Origin: Azospirillum sp. B510
Lineage (GTDB): Bacteria > Pseudomonadota > Alphaproteobacteria > Azospirillales > Azospirillaceae
NCBI RefSeq assembly: GCF_000010725.1
Contig: NC_013854.1
Location: 1,331,001-1,395,000 of the forward strand
Direction of reading: 5' to 3'
DNA length: 64,000 nucleotides
Below the pieces are notes generated by a model, which saw nothing but the letters and a program-made list of their open reading frames with translations, was not told the DNA's origin and did no database searches. Shown here in pieces: positions 8,505 to 16,613 of this stretch (within the stretch, counting starts at the first letter, position 1; every line of letters starts with the position of its first letter). Position numbers and translations under genes: made by a program.

Positions 8505-8796
8505 CCCATGTCACCTCTCAAAAAGTACCGTCAAGCGGCTTTTGGGGGCTCTCATCGGGAAAAGCGGCGTTTAATCAGATGTTTACGCCAAAAAAGTACC
8601 GTCAGGAGCCGTGCTGCTCATGACGGTACTTTTGATTTTCGCAATCGTCAATATGGGCGAGGGCCGTCAGCCGGGCCGTCAGACGCGATCGCTGCCCACC
8701 GATAGCCATCAATAGGTGATGGCAGAAAGTTTTTTCTTTATCAGTTGGTTACGGCGTATTCCGGCGTGGTTTCGGATACCCTCGGACAGGCGCGAA
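8505..8796. promoter_or_regulatory. integrase leader and att region next to guaA
   Basis: No gene is supported. The motif AAAAGTACCGTCA appears at 8521-8533 and 8592-8604, and inverted at 8621-8633; the last two form a 13-bp stem with a 16-base loop, ending in TTTT. These may be integrase arm sites, an operator, or a transcription stop. The guaA 3' end is at the right border, so the crossover site should lie near 8790-8830; I cannot find the second copy of the guaA end to the left within the window. Confidence 0.5.
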
Positions 8797-10365
8797 TCAT
8801 TCCCACTCGATGGTGCCGGGCGGCTTCGAGGTGATGTCGTAGACGACGCGGTTGACGCCACGGACCTCGTTGACGATGCGGTTGGAGACGCGCGCCAGGA
8901 AATCGTGGGGGAAGGGGTACCAGTCGGCGGTCATGCCGTCAGTCGAGGTTACAGCGCGCAGAGCCAGCACATGGTCGTAGGTGCGGCCGTCGCCCATCAC
9001 GCCGACGGTGCGGACCGGCAGCAGAACGGCGAAAGCCTGCCAGATCGCGTCGTAGAGGCCGGCGTTGCGGATCTCCTCCAGATAGACCGTGTCGGCCTTG
9101 CGCAGGATTTCCAGCTTCTCCGGCGTGATCTCGCCGGGGACGCGGATGGCGAGGCCGGGGCCGGGGAAGGGGTGGCGGCCGATGAAGGCCGGCGGCAGGC
9201 CGAGCTCGCGGCCGAGCGCCCGGACCTCGTCCTTGAACAGCTCGCGCAGCGGCTCCACCAGCTTCAGCTTCATCCGCTCCGGCAGGCCGCCGACATTATG
9301 GTGCGACTTGATCGTCACCGACGGGCCGCCGGTGAAGGACACGCTCTCGATCACGTCGGGATAGAGGGTGCCCTGGGCCAGGAACTCGGCGCCGCCGACC
9401 TTGGCGCTCTCCTCGTCGAACACCTCGATGAACAGGCCGCCGATGATCTTGCGCTTCTGCTCCGGATCGGTGACGCCGGCCAGCTTGCCCAGGAACAGGT
9501 CGGCCGCCTCGCGGTGGACCAGCGGGATGTTGTAATGGTCGCGGAACAGCCGGACGACCTCTTCCGATTCGCCGGCGCGCATCAGGCCGGTATCGACGAA
9601 GATGCAGGTCAGCTGGTCGCCGATCGCCTCATGGATCAGCACGGCCGCGACCGACGAATCGACGCCGCCCGACAGGCCGCAGATCACCTTGCCCTTGCCG
9701 ACCTGGGCGCGGATCTTCTCGATCGCCTGTTGCTTGAAGGCGGCCATGGTCCAATCGCCCTCGATCCCGGCGACGCGGTGGACGAAGTTCGCCAGCAGCT
9801 GGGCGCCGTGCGGGGTGTGCACCACCTCCGGGTGGAACTGCACGCCGTACATCCGGCGGCTGTCGTCGGCGATCGCGGCGAAGGGCGCGCCGTCGCTGAC
9901 CGCCACGGCGCGGAAACCGTCCGGCAGGGCGGTGACGCGGTCGCCATGGCTCATCCACACCTGTTCCTTCGACCCGATCTCCCACAGCCCGTCGAACAGG
10001 GCGCAGGGCTCCTTGATCTCGATGAAGGCGCGGCCGAACTCGCGATGGTCGGAGCCGGAAACGGTGCCGCCCAACTGGTGGCACATCGTCTGCTGGCCAT
10101 AGCAGATGCCGAGAACCGGCACCTTCAGGTCGAACACCGCCTGCGGCGCGCGCGGGCCGTTCGCCTCGGTGACGGAGGCCGGGCTGCCCGACAGGATGAT
10201 CGCCTTCGGGTCATATTCGCGGATGCGCTCGTCACTCATGCCGAACGGGTGGATCTCGCAATAGACCCCGCTCTCGCGCACGCGGCGGGCGATGAGCTGG
10301 GTGACCTGCGACCCGAAATCGAGGATGAGGACGCGTTCGGCGGAAAGGGAGGCGGCGCTGGACAT
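8797..10365 (-). CDS. guaA: GMP synthase (glutamine-hydrolysing)
   Basis: A full-length 522-residue enzyme converting XMP to GMP in purine synthesis. The N-terminal class-I glutaminase holds the nucleophile in GICYGQQ (Cys88) and the catalytic pair in QFHPE (His178, Glu180). The ATP pyrophosphatase has the PP-loop SGGVDSS (232-238). The C-terminal dimerisation domain ends PGTIEWE, as in most GuaA proteins, so the gene is intact although an integrase gene sits 292 bp behind it. It is transcribed away from the neighbouring acetyltransferase promoter region and appears monocistronic. Confidence 0.97.
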   Translation of the reverse strand: MSSAASLSAERVLILDFGSQVTQLIARRVRESGVYCEIHPFGMSDERIREYDPKAIILSGSPASVTEANGPRAPQAVFDLKVPVLGICYGQQTMCHQLGGTVSGSDHREFGRAFIEIKEPCALFDGLWEIGSKEQVWMSHGDRVTALPDGFRAVAVSDGAPFAAIADDSRRMYGVQFHPEVVHTPHGAQLLANFVHRVAGIEGDWTMAAFKQQAIEKIRAQVGKGKVICGLSGGVDSSVAAVLIHEAIGDQLTCIFVDTGLMRAGESEEVVRLFRDHYNIPLVHREAADLFLGKLAGVTDPEQKRKIIGGLFIEVFDEESAKVGGAEFLAQGTLYPDVIESVSFTGGPSVTIKSHHNVGGLPERMKLKLVEPLRELFKDEVRALGRELGLPPAFIGRHPFPGPGLAIRVPGEITPEKLEILRKADTVYLEEIRNAGLYDAIWQAFAVLLPVRTVGVMGDGRTYDHVLALRAVTSTDGMTADWYPFPHDFLARVSNRIVNEVRGVNRVVYDITSKPPGTIEWE

Positions 10366-10402
10366 CGGCGAATCCTGATGCGTGGGGACTCAGGTCCCCT
10401 CA

Positions 10403-10981
10403 CTACCGCACCTCCGGCCCCGCCGACAAGCGTGCAAGCGGCGTCAGGTCGCGCCAGCCATAGGCGATTTCGATCAGATCGCTGCCGGCGAAGCGGATCG
10501 GCCGCTCCGCGACCTTGATCCCGCCCAACCTCTCATAGAACCAGCGGGACGGATTGTCGCGCAGGCACCACACCGCGGCGGAACGGATGCCGGCCGCCAG
10601 GAAGCGGTCCGCCATCGCCGCCATCAACCGCCGTCCGATGCCGTAACCCTTTGCGTCGTCGAGCAGATAGAGCGCGTGGAACTCGCCCGCATGGCCTTCC
10701 ACCTCGACCCGCCGCGTGCCGAAGGAGGCGATGCCGACGATGGTGCCGGGGCCCGCGATCCGGCCGGCGACATCCACCGCGACGAAGGCGCCCCGGCCGG
10801 GGCCGCGCGCCTCGGCGATGGCTGCCCAGCGCTGGGCGGCGGGCGGTTCGGACAGGTTGACCAGGAACTGGGCCGGGATCAGGCCGGGATAGGTGGAGCG
10901 CCAGCTCTGCACATGGACGCGGGCCATGCCGTCGGCGTCCGACGCCTGCGCCTGGCGGATTGCGACCGTGGTGTCCGTCAT
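10403..10981 (-). CDS. GNAT-family N-acetyltransferase
   Basis: A 192-residue acetyl-CoA-dependent acetyltransferase. The fold runs from IRQAQASDADGMARVHVQSW through the acetyl-CoA pyrophosphate loop (GYGIGRRLMAAM, about residues 115-126) to VWCLRDNPSRWFYERLGG, the usual C-terminal motif. The substrate is unknown. The ATG at 10981 follows GGGAGGG at good spacing; the frame stays open far upstream, but that part is antisense to lptG. It lies 37 bp upstream of guaA on the same strand and may be cotranscribed. Confidence 0.85.
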   Translation of the reverse strand: MTDTTVAIRQAQASDADGMARVHVQSWRSTYPGLIPAQFLVNLSEPPAAQRWAAIAEARGPGRGAFVAVDVAGRIAGPGTIVGIASFGTRRVEVEGHAGEFHALYLLDDAKGYGIGRRLMAAMADRFLAAGIRSAAVWCLRDNPSRWFYERLGGIKVAERPIRFAGSDLIEIAYGWRDLTPLARLSAGPEVR

Positions 10982-11266
10982 CGACCGACCCTCCCGTGCA
11001 GCCATTATGGCAACAGTTTGGAGCGACGGCGCAGGAAGTCCAGCCGGAAAAATGGGCGGTGGCGGGGACCGGCGGAGAAGAAGGCTTCGGCCCGGCTGTT
11101 TCGGCTCGGCTGCTTCGGCCTGGTTGTCATCGCGCCGCAACAGGGGTAAACAGCCGGGACTTGTTTCGACGGGGTTCCGCACCGATCCTATCGGGCGGAT
11201 GTCCCGCCAGTCCGTCCCAAGCGCCATGGCGGTGCCGCGGGCGGGGCTCCGGAGACCGGACACCGC

Positions 11267-12361
11267 ATGTACTCCTCGCCTACGCTTTCCCGCTACATCG
11301 GGCGGCAGTTCATTTTCTGGTTCTGCCTGTTGATGGTGATCCTGCTCGCCATCGTGCTGTTGCTGGACACGGTCGAACTGCTGCGCCGCGCCGGCACCAA
11401 GCCCCACGTCACCTTCGGGCTGGTGGTGGAGATGGCCCTGCTGAAGCTGCCGGAGATCGGGCAGCAGATCTTTCCCTTCGTCATCCTGTTCGCGGGCATG
11501 TTCACCTTCTGGCGGCTGACGCGCAGCGCCGAACTGGTGGTCGCCCGCGCCGTCGGCGTGTCGGCCTGGCAGTTCCTGATGCCGGTGATGTTCGCCGCCG
11601 CCGCCATCGGCGTGGTGAAGGTCACCCTGGTCAATCCGGTCGGCGCCGTGTTCATCGCCAAGTACGACCAGTTGCAAGACCGCTATCTGAAGCTCCAGTC
11701 CAGCTCGCTGAACATCTCGCGTTCCGGCCTGTGGCTGCGACAGACCAACGAGACCGAGCAGTTCTTCATCCATGCCGAGCTGGTGAACCCGGCGACTTTC
11801 GAGCTGTCGAACGTCGTCGTCTTCCTGTTCGATGCCGACCAGAACTATCTCGCCCGGGTCGATGCCCCCAGCGCCGTGCTGAGGGAGCGCAAATGGGAGT
11901 TGCAGGACGCCATCCTCAACCGGGCCAAGAAGGATCCGGAGAAGCTGGACAGCTACACCATCCCGACCGAACTGGACATGGCCACCATCGAGGAGAGCTT
12001 CGCCCCGCCGGAGACCATCTCCTTCTGGGAACTGCCGCGCTTCATCCACACGCTGGAGACCACCGGCTTCCCGGCGGTGCGCCACCGGCTGCATTACCAG
12101 TCGCTGCTGGCCCAGCCCTTCCTGTTCCTGGCGATGGTGCTGTTCGCCGCCGCCTTCTCGCTGCGGCTGCCGCGGCGCGGCGGCACGATGGCGATGGTGA
12201 CCGGCGGCGTGCTGACCGGATTCGTGCTGTTCGTGATGACCGACGTGGTTCGCACCTTCGGCATGTCGGAAACCATCCCCATCATCATGGCCGCCTGGAG
12301 CCCCGCCGGCATCAGCCTGCTGCTGGGCATCGCCGCCCTTCTGCATCTGGAGGATGGCTGA
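11267..12361 (+). CDS. lptG: LPS export permease, LptF/LptG family
   Basis: A 364-residue inner-membrane protein of the LptF/LptG family, which with LptB extracts lipopolysaccharide from the inner membrane. Hydrophobic segments at about 15-35, 60-80 and 95-120 are followed by a periplasmic beta-jellyroll (about 130-260) and three C-terminal helices (about 275-360). Position ahead of surA and pdxA favours LptG rather than LptF. In related genomes lptD usually lies between lptG and surA; here 208 bp separate them and lptD is absent from the window. Confidence 0.85.
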   Translation: MYSSPTLSRYIGRQFIFWFCLLMVILLAIVLLLDTVELLRRAGTKPHVTFGLVVEMALLKLPEIGQQIFPFVILFAGMFTFWRLTRSAELVVARAVGVSAWQFLMPVMFAAAAIGVVKVTLVNPVGAVFIAKYDQLQDRYLKLQSSSLNISRSGLWLRQTNETEQFFIHAELVNPATFELSNVVVFLFDADQNYLARVDAPSAVLRERKWELQDAILNRAKKDPEKLDSYTIPTELDMATIEESFAPPETISFWELPRFIHTLETTGFPAVRHRLHYQSLLAQPFLFLAMVLFAAAFSLRLPRRGGTMAMVTGGVLTGFVLFVMTDVVRTFGMSETIPIIMAAWSPAGISLLLGIAALLHLEDG

Positions 12362-12569
12362 TCCGGAGGACCCGGAAAGCGGGCAAGCCGGGGTAGGGCC
12401 ATGCGCCGCAAAGGGGGTGGTTATCCCCGCCGGCCATAATTCCGCCCGCTTGGTCTCGCCCAGTTGTCCTTGCGCCTGCCCCGTACCGAATGGTCGGGTC
12501 GGATTCCGTTTGCAAGGGGCACCGGCCCCACCGTAATAACGGGCGACCCGTTTTTGGAGCTTGAGCACG
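12362..12569. other. lptG-surA intergenic region
   Basis: A 208-bp gap where lptD is commonly found in related bacteria. I see no remnant of it. The 3' part carries the surA ribosome site GGAGC at 12556-12560. Confidence 0.4.
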
Positions 12570-14027
12570 ATGTCGAGTTTGCGAGCCGTCCGGACCACCG
12601 TCGCCGTGGCGACCGCCTGCGCGCTTCTGGCCCTGCCCGCCGCGGCCCAATCCACCAAGGCGGCGGCCGGTGCGACGGCGCCGCAGCAGGGCGACCAGGG
12701 CGCGCGCCCGGCGCGGGCCCCGGGGTCGGAGGGCATCGCCGCGGTCGTGAATGACGAGGTCGTGTCCGTTTCAGACGTCAACGCCCGCATCCGCATGGCG
12801 CTGCTGAATGCCGGCGGCGCCGCCAATCCCGAGACGATCCAGCGGTTGACGCCGCAGGTGATGCGCCTGCTGATCGACGAGCGGTTGCAGATGCAGGAGG
12901 CCAAGCGCCAGGGCGTGACGGTGTCGGCATCGGAGATCGACGACGCCATCAAGCGCATCGCCGAACAGAACCGGATGAACAACCAGCAGCTTCAGGAGAT
13001 GCTGAAGCGCCAGAATGTGCCGGTCTCCACGCTGAAGGACCAGATCAGGGCGCTGCTCGCCTGGCAGAAGGTGATGCAGCGCCGCATCCGTCAGGAGGTC
13101 GTCGTCGGCGAGGACGAGGTCGACGCGGCGATGGAGCGGCTGAAGGCCAACATCGGCAAGCCCGAATATCTGGTCGCCGAGATCTTCCTGGCCGTGGACA
13201 GCCCCGACCAGGATGACGAGGTGCGCCGCAACGCCGAGCGTCTGGTGGAGGAGGTCAAGCGTGGCGGCAATTTCGCGGCGCTCGCCCGCCAGTTCTCGCA
13301 GTCGGCGGGTGCCGCCTCCGGCGGCGACCTTGGCTGGGTGCGCAGCGGCGAGCTGTCGCCGGAAGTCGACAAGGCGCTGAGCGGCATGCGCGGTGGCCAG
13401 CTGTCGGCGCCGGTCCGCACCGCCACCGGCTACCACATTCTTCTGGTGCGCGGTCAGCGGCCCTTCGGCAGCAGCGGCGGCGAGGTGCCGATGCCCGCCG
13501 CCCAGCCGGCGGCGCCCCGTCCGCAGCCGCGGCCCGATCTGGCCAAGGCCACGGTCAACATGAAGCAGATCATCCTGCCCATCGAGTCCAAGGAGCAGGC
13601 CAAGGAGGTCAAGGAACAGGCCGAGAAGCTGCGCAAGTCGATCAAGAGCTGCGGCGACTTCCAGGCCCGCGCCAAGGAGACCGGCATGCCGGAATCGGGC
13701 GACATGGGCACCATGCGGGTCAAGGACATGGCGCCCGGCCTGCAGAACCTCGCGCTCGGCATCCCGTTGGGGCAGGCCAGCCCGGTCCTGATGAGCCCGG
13801 CCGCCGCGGTGATCCTGATCGTCTGCAAGCGCGACGTACCGATGATCCAGCCGCCGCCCGAGGCCCAGCCCGCGCCGCCGCCGCCCGCGCCGACTCCGAT
13901 CCAGGAGGCCAAGCTGCCCGGCCGCGACGAGATCGAACGCGAGCTGGTCAACGAGCGGTCGGAGCTGCTGTCGCGCCGCTATCTGCGTGACCTGCGCCGC
14001 TCCGCCTTCGTCGAGACGCGTCTGTGA
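12570..14027 (+). CDS. surA: SurA-type periplasmic peptidyl-prolyl isomerase/chaperone
   Basis: A 485-residue periplasmic chaperone for outer-membrane proteins. Residues 1-27 are a Sec signal peptide ending ALPAAAQS. A SurA N-domain (about 55-170) with the characteristic QRLTPQVMRLLIDERLQMQE helix is followed by a parvulin domain (about 180-285, with FAALARQFSQS and GGDLGWVRSGEL) and a second, weaker parvulin-like domain (about 325-425). A Pro-rich linker precedes the C-terminal helix. The ATG at 12570 is preferred over an in-frame TTG nine bases earlier because only the ATG has GGAGC at proper spacing. pdxA follows with a 4-base overlap. Confidence 0.92.
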   Translation: MSSLRAVRTTVAVATACALLALPAAAQSTKAAAGATAPQQGDQGARPARAPGSEGIAAVVNDEVVSVSDVNARIRMALLNAGGAANPETIQRLTPQVMRLLIDERLQMQEAKRQGVTVSASEIDDAIKRIAEQNRMNNQQLQEMLKRQNVPVSTLKDQIRALLAWQKVMQRRIRQEVVVGEDEVDAAMERLKANIGKPEYLVAEIFLAVDSPDQDDEVRRNAERLVEEVKRGGNFAALARQFSQSAGAASGGDLGWVRSGELSPEVDKALSGMRGGQLSAPVRTATGYHILLVRGQRPFGSSGGEVPMPAAQPAAPRPQPRPDLAKATVNMKQIILPIESKEQAKEVKEQAEKLRKSIKSCGDFQARAKETGMPESGDMGTMRVKDMAPGLQNLALGIPLGQASPVLMSPAAAVILIVCKRDVPMIQPPPEAQPAPPPPAPTPIQEAKLPGRDEIERELVNERSELLSRRYLRDLRRSAFVETRL

Positions 14028-15052
14028 CCGCCATCCCGCCGGACGATCCGCCGCTGGCCCTCACCATGGGGGAGCCGGCCGGCGTCGGTGGGGAGATCAC
14101 GCTGAAGGCCTGGGCGGCCCGGCGGGAGGCCGGGGTGCCGCCCTTCATCGTGCTGGACGATCCGGAACGGCTGGCGGCGCTCGCCACCTCGCTCGGGCTG
14201 CCGGTTCCGGTCCGGGCGGTGTCGTCGCCGGGGGAGGGGGCCGCGCTGTTCGGGCATGCCCTGCCGGTCCTGCCGGTCCGGCTCGACCATCCGGTGCTGC
14301 CCGGACGGCCGGATCCCGCCAATGGCGCGGCGGTGATCGCCAGCATCGACCGGGCGGTCGCCCTGGTGCGGGCGGGGCGGGCCGCCGCCGTCGTCACCAA
14401 CCCGATCCAGAAATCCGCGCTCTACGCCGCCGGCTTCCGTCATCCCGGCCACACCGAATATCTGGCCCATCTGGCCGGCTTGGCGGAGGAGCCGATCATG
14501 ATGCTGGCCGCCGCCGACCTGCGGGTGGTGCCGGTGACCATCCATGTCTCGGTGCGTGACGCGGTGAACCAGCTCACCACCGCGGCCATCATCCATGCCG
14601 GCCGTGTCACCGCGGCCTCGCTGGCCCGTGACTTCGGCATCGACCGGCCCCGGCTGGCCGTTGCCGGCCTCAACCCCCATGCGGGGGAGGGCGGGGCGAT
14701 GGGGCGCGAGGAGATCGACATCATCGGGCCCGCCGTCGACGCTCTGCGCGCCGACGGCATCGACGTCTGCGGTCCGCGCCCGCCCGACACCATGTTCCAC
14801 GCCGCCGCCCGCCGCGGCTATGACGCCGCGCTGTGCATGTACCATGATCAGGCGCTGATCCCGGTGAAGACGGTGGATTTCGACGGCGGCGTCAACATCA
14901 CGCTGGGTCTGCCCTTCGTCCGCACCTCGCCCGACCACGGCACGGCACTCGACATCGCGGGCAGCGGTGCCGCCAACCCGACCAGTCTGATCGCGGCGCT
15001 GAAGACCGCCGACCGGATGGCGCGGAACCGGCGGCGTCCGCCTTCCAACTGA
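14024..15052 (+). CDS. pdxA: 4-hydroxythreonine-4-phosphate dehydrogenase
   Basis: A 342-residue NAD-dependent dehydrogenase of the DXP-dependent pyridoxal 5'-phosphate pathway. Typical features are TMGEPAGVGGEI at the start, metal-binding His residues in RHPGHTEYLA and CMYHDQALIPVK, and FVRTSPDHGTALDIAG near the end. It starts with GTG overlapping the surA stop (GTGA), an arrangement common in alphaproteobacteria. Its product feeds PdxJ, encoded 3.8 kb downstream. A strong terminator follows. Confidence 0.95.
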   Translation: MTAIPPDDPPLALTMGEPAGVGGEITLKAWAARREAGVPPFIVLDDPERLAALATSLGLPVPVRAVSSPGEGAALFGHALPVLPVRLDHPVLPGRPDPANGAAVIASIDRAVALVRAGRAAAVVTNPIQKSALYAAGFRHPGHTEYLAHLAGLAEEPIMMLAAADLRVVPVTIHVSVRDAVNQLTTAAIIHAGRVTAASLARDFGIDRPRLAVAGLNPHAGEGGAMGREEIDIIGPAVDALRADGIDVCGPRPPDTMFHAAARRGYDAALCMYHDQALIPVKTVDFDGGVNITLGLPFVRTSPDHGTALDIAGSGAANPTSLIAALKTADRMARNRRRPPSN

Positions 15053-15082
15053 CCGGCCCACGGAAAAAGGGCCAGCCAAATG

Positions 15083-15113
15083 AAAAAGGAGCGCTGAAGC
15101 GCTCCTTTTTTCG
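15083..15113. terminator. rho-independent terminator between convergent genes
   Basis: AAAAAGGAGCGC / GCGCTCCTTTTT (stem of 12 bp, loop TGAA) followed by T. It can end transcription of pdxA on the plus strand, and because the stem starts with an A run it can also serve the convergent NYN gene. Confidence 0.9.
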
Positions 15114-15130
15114 TTGGCGGTTCGGACTTC

Positions 15131-15772
15131 TCAACCGCGGTCATCGGGATCATACAGGGTCGGGCCGTCCTGATGGTCGTGATGGGCGGATGATTGTTCG
15201 CGGTGATGGTGGGTGCGGGCGATGAAGGGCGCCAGCTCCTGCAACTCGATGAAATTGTCGGCCTGGCGGCGCAACTCGTCCGCCACCATTGGCGGCTGGG
15301 AACGCACGGTGCTGACCACGCTGAAGCGAACGCCCTTGCGCTGGACCGCCTCCACCAGCCGGCGGAAGTCGCCGTCGCCGGAGAACAGCAGGATGTGGTC
15401 GACATGGTCGGCCATCTCCATCACGTCGATGGCCAGTTCGATGTCCATGTTGCCCTTGATCTTGCGCCGGCCGGACGCGTCGGTGAACTCCTTGGTCGGC
15501 TTGGTCACCATGGTGTAGCCGTTGTAGTCCAGCCAATCGACCAAAGGGCGGATCGGAGAATATTCCTGATCCTCGACGAGTGCCGTGTAATAGAAGGCGC
15601 GGACAAGGCGGCCTTCGCCCGCGAAACCATCGCGCAACCTTTTGTAGTCAATATCGAAACCTAATGAACGCGCTGCGGCATATAGATTGGCGCCATCTAT
15701 AAAAAGGGCGAGACGCTCTTCTTTATAAAACAACTTGCTGACATCGCGCGGTAAAGTCGAATTGCGCTCCAA
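15131..15772 (-). CDS. NYN-domain (LabA/DUF88-like) protein
   Basis: A PIN-like NYN nuclease-fold protein. The domain begins LALFIDGANLYAAARSLGFD and continues through KGNMDIELAIDVMEM and LLFSGDGDFRRLVEAVQRKG, giving the conserved acidic residues (D in FIDG, D in GNMDIE, D in SGDGDF). Known relatives are putative RNases; the true substrate is unknown. The C-terminus is His-rich. Start is uncertain: TTG at 15772 has GGAAGG nine bases upstream; an open frame reaches TTG 15838, and another TTG at 15733 would begin directly before FYKEERLALF. It converges on pdxA. Confidence 0.82.
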   Translation of the reverse strand: MERNSTLPRDVSKLFYKEERLALFIDGANLYAAARSLGFDIDYKRLRDGFAGEGRLVRAFYYTALVEDQEYSPIRPLVDWLDYNGYTMVTKPTKEFTDASGRRKIKGNMDIELAIDVMEMADHVDHILLFSGDGDFRRLVEAVQRKGVRFSVVSTVRSQPPMVADELRRQADNFIELQELAPFIARTHHHREQSSAHHDHQDGPTLYDPDDRG

Positions 15773-15973
15773 TGCGATAATCCTTCCATCATTGCTTGTG
15801 GAAAATGTGGGAAACCGGCGCAAAAGCTTGCGTTCCAATTTTGAAATTTAGTGTATCGGACCCGAACATACAAGGGGGCGGCACCTGCGGACTTCCCCTG
15901 ATTGGCGCCCGTCCTGGATGAAAAACTCCATATGAGTTCCTTTGACGCAATGCAGCAGCGCTGTGGTTGGCGC

Positions 15974-16002
15974 TTGCACCTATCGGACCACATCCATATA
16001 GT
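15974..16002 (+). promoter_or_regulatory. sigma-70-like promoter of rpoZ
   Basis: TTGCAC (15974-15979), a 17-bp spacer and TATAGT (15997-16002), 35 bp before the rpoZ start. It is one of the clearest housekeeping-type promoters in the window. Confidence 0.7.
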
Positions 16003-16036
16003 CTAGAGCCTCCTATGAATCCGGAGTTCGTTTGGC

Positions 16037-16471
16037 ATGGCCCGCGTTACCGTTGAAGATTGCGTCCTGAAGGTTCCGAACCGTTTCGAGCTGGTCATGA
16101 TGGCCGCCCAGCGCGCCCGCGAGGTCGCGAGCGGCGCTCCGCTGTCGATCGACCGCGACAACGACAAGAATCCGGTCGTGGCGCTCCGCGAGATCGCGGA
16201 TGAGACGGTTTCGCTGGACTATCTGAAGAACGCCCTGATCAAGGGCCACCAGAAGCATGTCGAGCCGGATGAGCCGGAGGATGAGATCGTCGAGCTGATG
16301 GCCGGCGAGAATGATTGGGCCGCCCGCGGCAACGCGTCGCTGGGCGACGAGGACGGCATGAGTGAAAGCGACGGCGAGGAGCTGAGCGAGGACGACGACG
16401 TCGCCGCCGACATGGATGCCGAGCCGGGCGCCGGGTTCGCCATGACCGAGGATCCCGACGGAGACCTCTGA
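16037..16471 (+). CDS. rpoZ: RNA polymerase omega subunit
   Basis: A 144-residue omega subunit that assists beta' folding and forms part of the ppGpp site 1. The conserved part is residues 1-65 ([39 protein letters not shown]). The C-terminus is an unusually long acidic tail (about residues 75-144), as in other Rhodospirillales. The ppGpp synthetase gene follows in the same direction, a widespread pairing. Confidence 0.95.
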   Translation: MARVTVEDCVLKVPNRFELVMMAAQRAREVASGAPLSIDRDNDKNPVVALREIADETVSLDYLKNALIKGHQKHVEPDEPEDEIVELMAGENDWAARGNASLGDEDGMSESDGEELSEDDDVAADMDAEPGAGFAMTEDPDGDL

Positions 16472-16613
16472 TTCTGGACAACGACCGCAGGACCCTGGGA
16501 GGGCGCGACGCCCTCTCGCCGAAACAAGGGTTGGGGGGCGTCCTGCTCCCCTTCGGTTCGCTCAGGACCGCCACGCACATTTTTGAGGCGCCGCGCGCGC
16601 CGGGTCGGGCCGC

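Noticed and set aside
10982-12982. Long minus-strand open frame continuing upstream of the acetyltransferase
   Set aside because: It is antisense to lptG and surA, rich in His/Gln/Arg as expected for a shadow; only the last 192 codons form a GNAT protein with a ribosome site.
16536-16572. Inverted repeat GGCGTCCTG/CAGGACCGCC between rpoZ and rsh
   Set aside because: Imperfect, long loop, no T tail, and no second copy seen in the window; could be a dispersed repeat but unsupported here.
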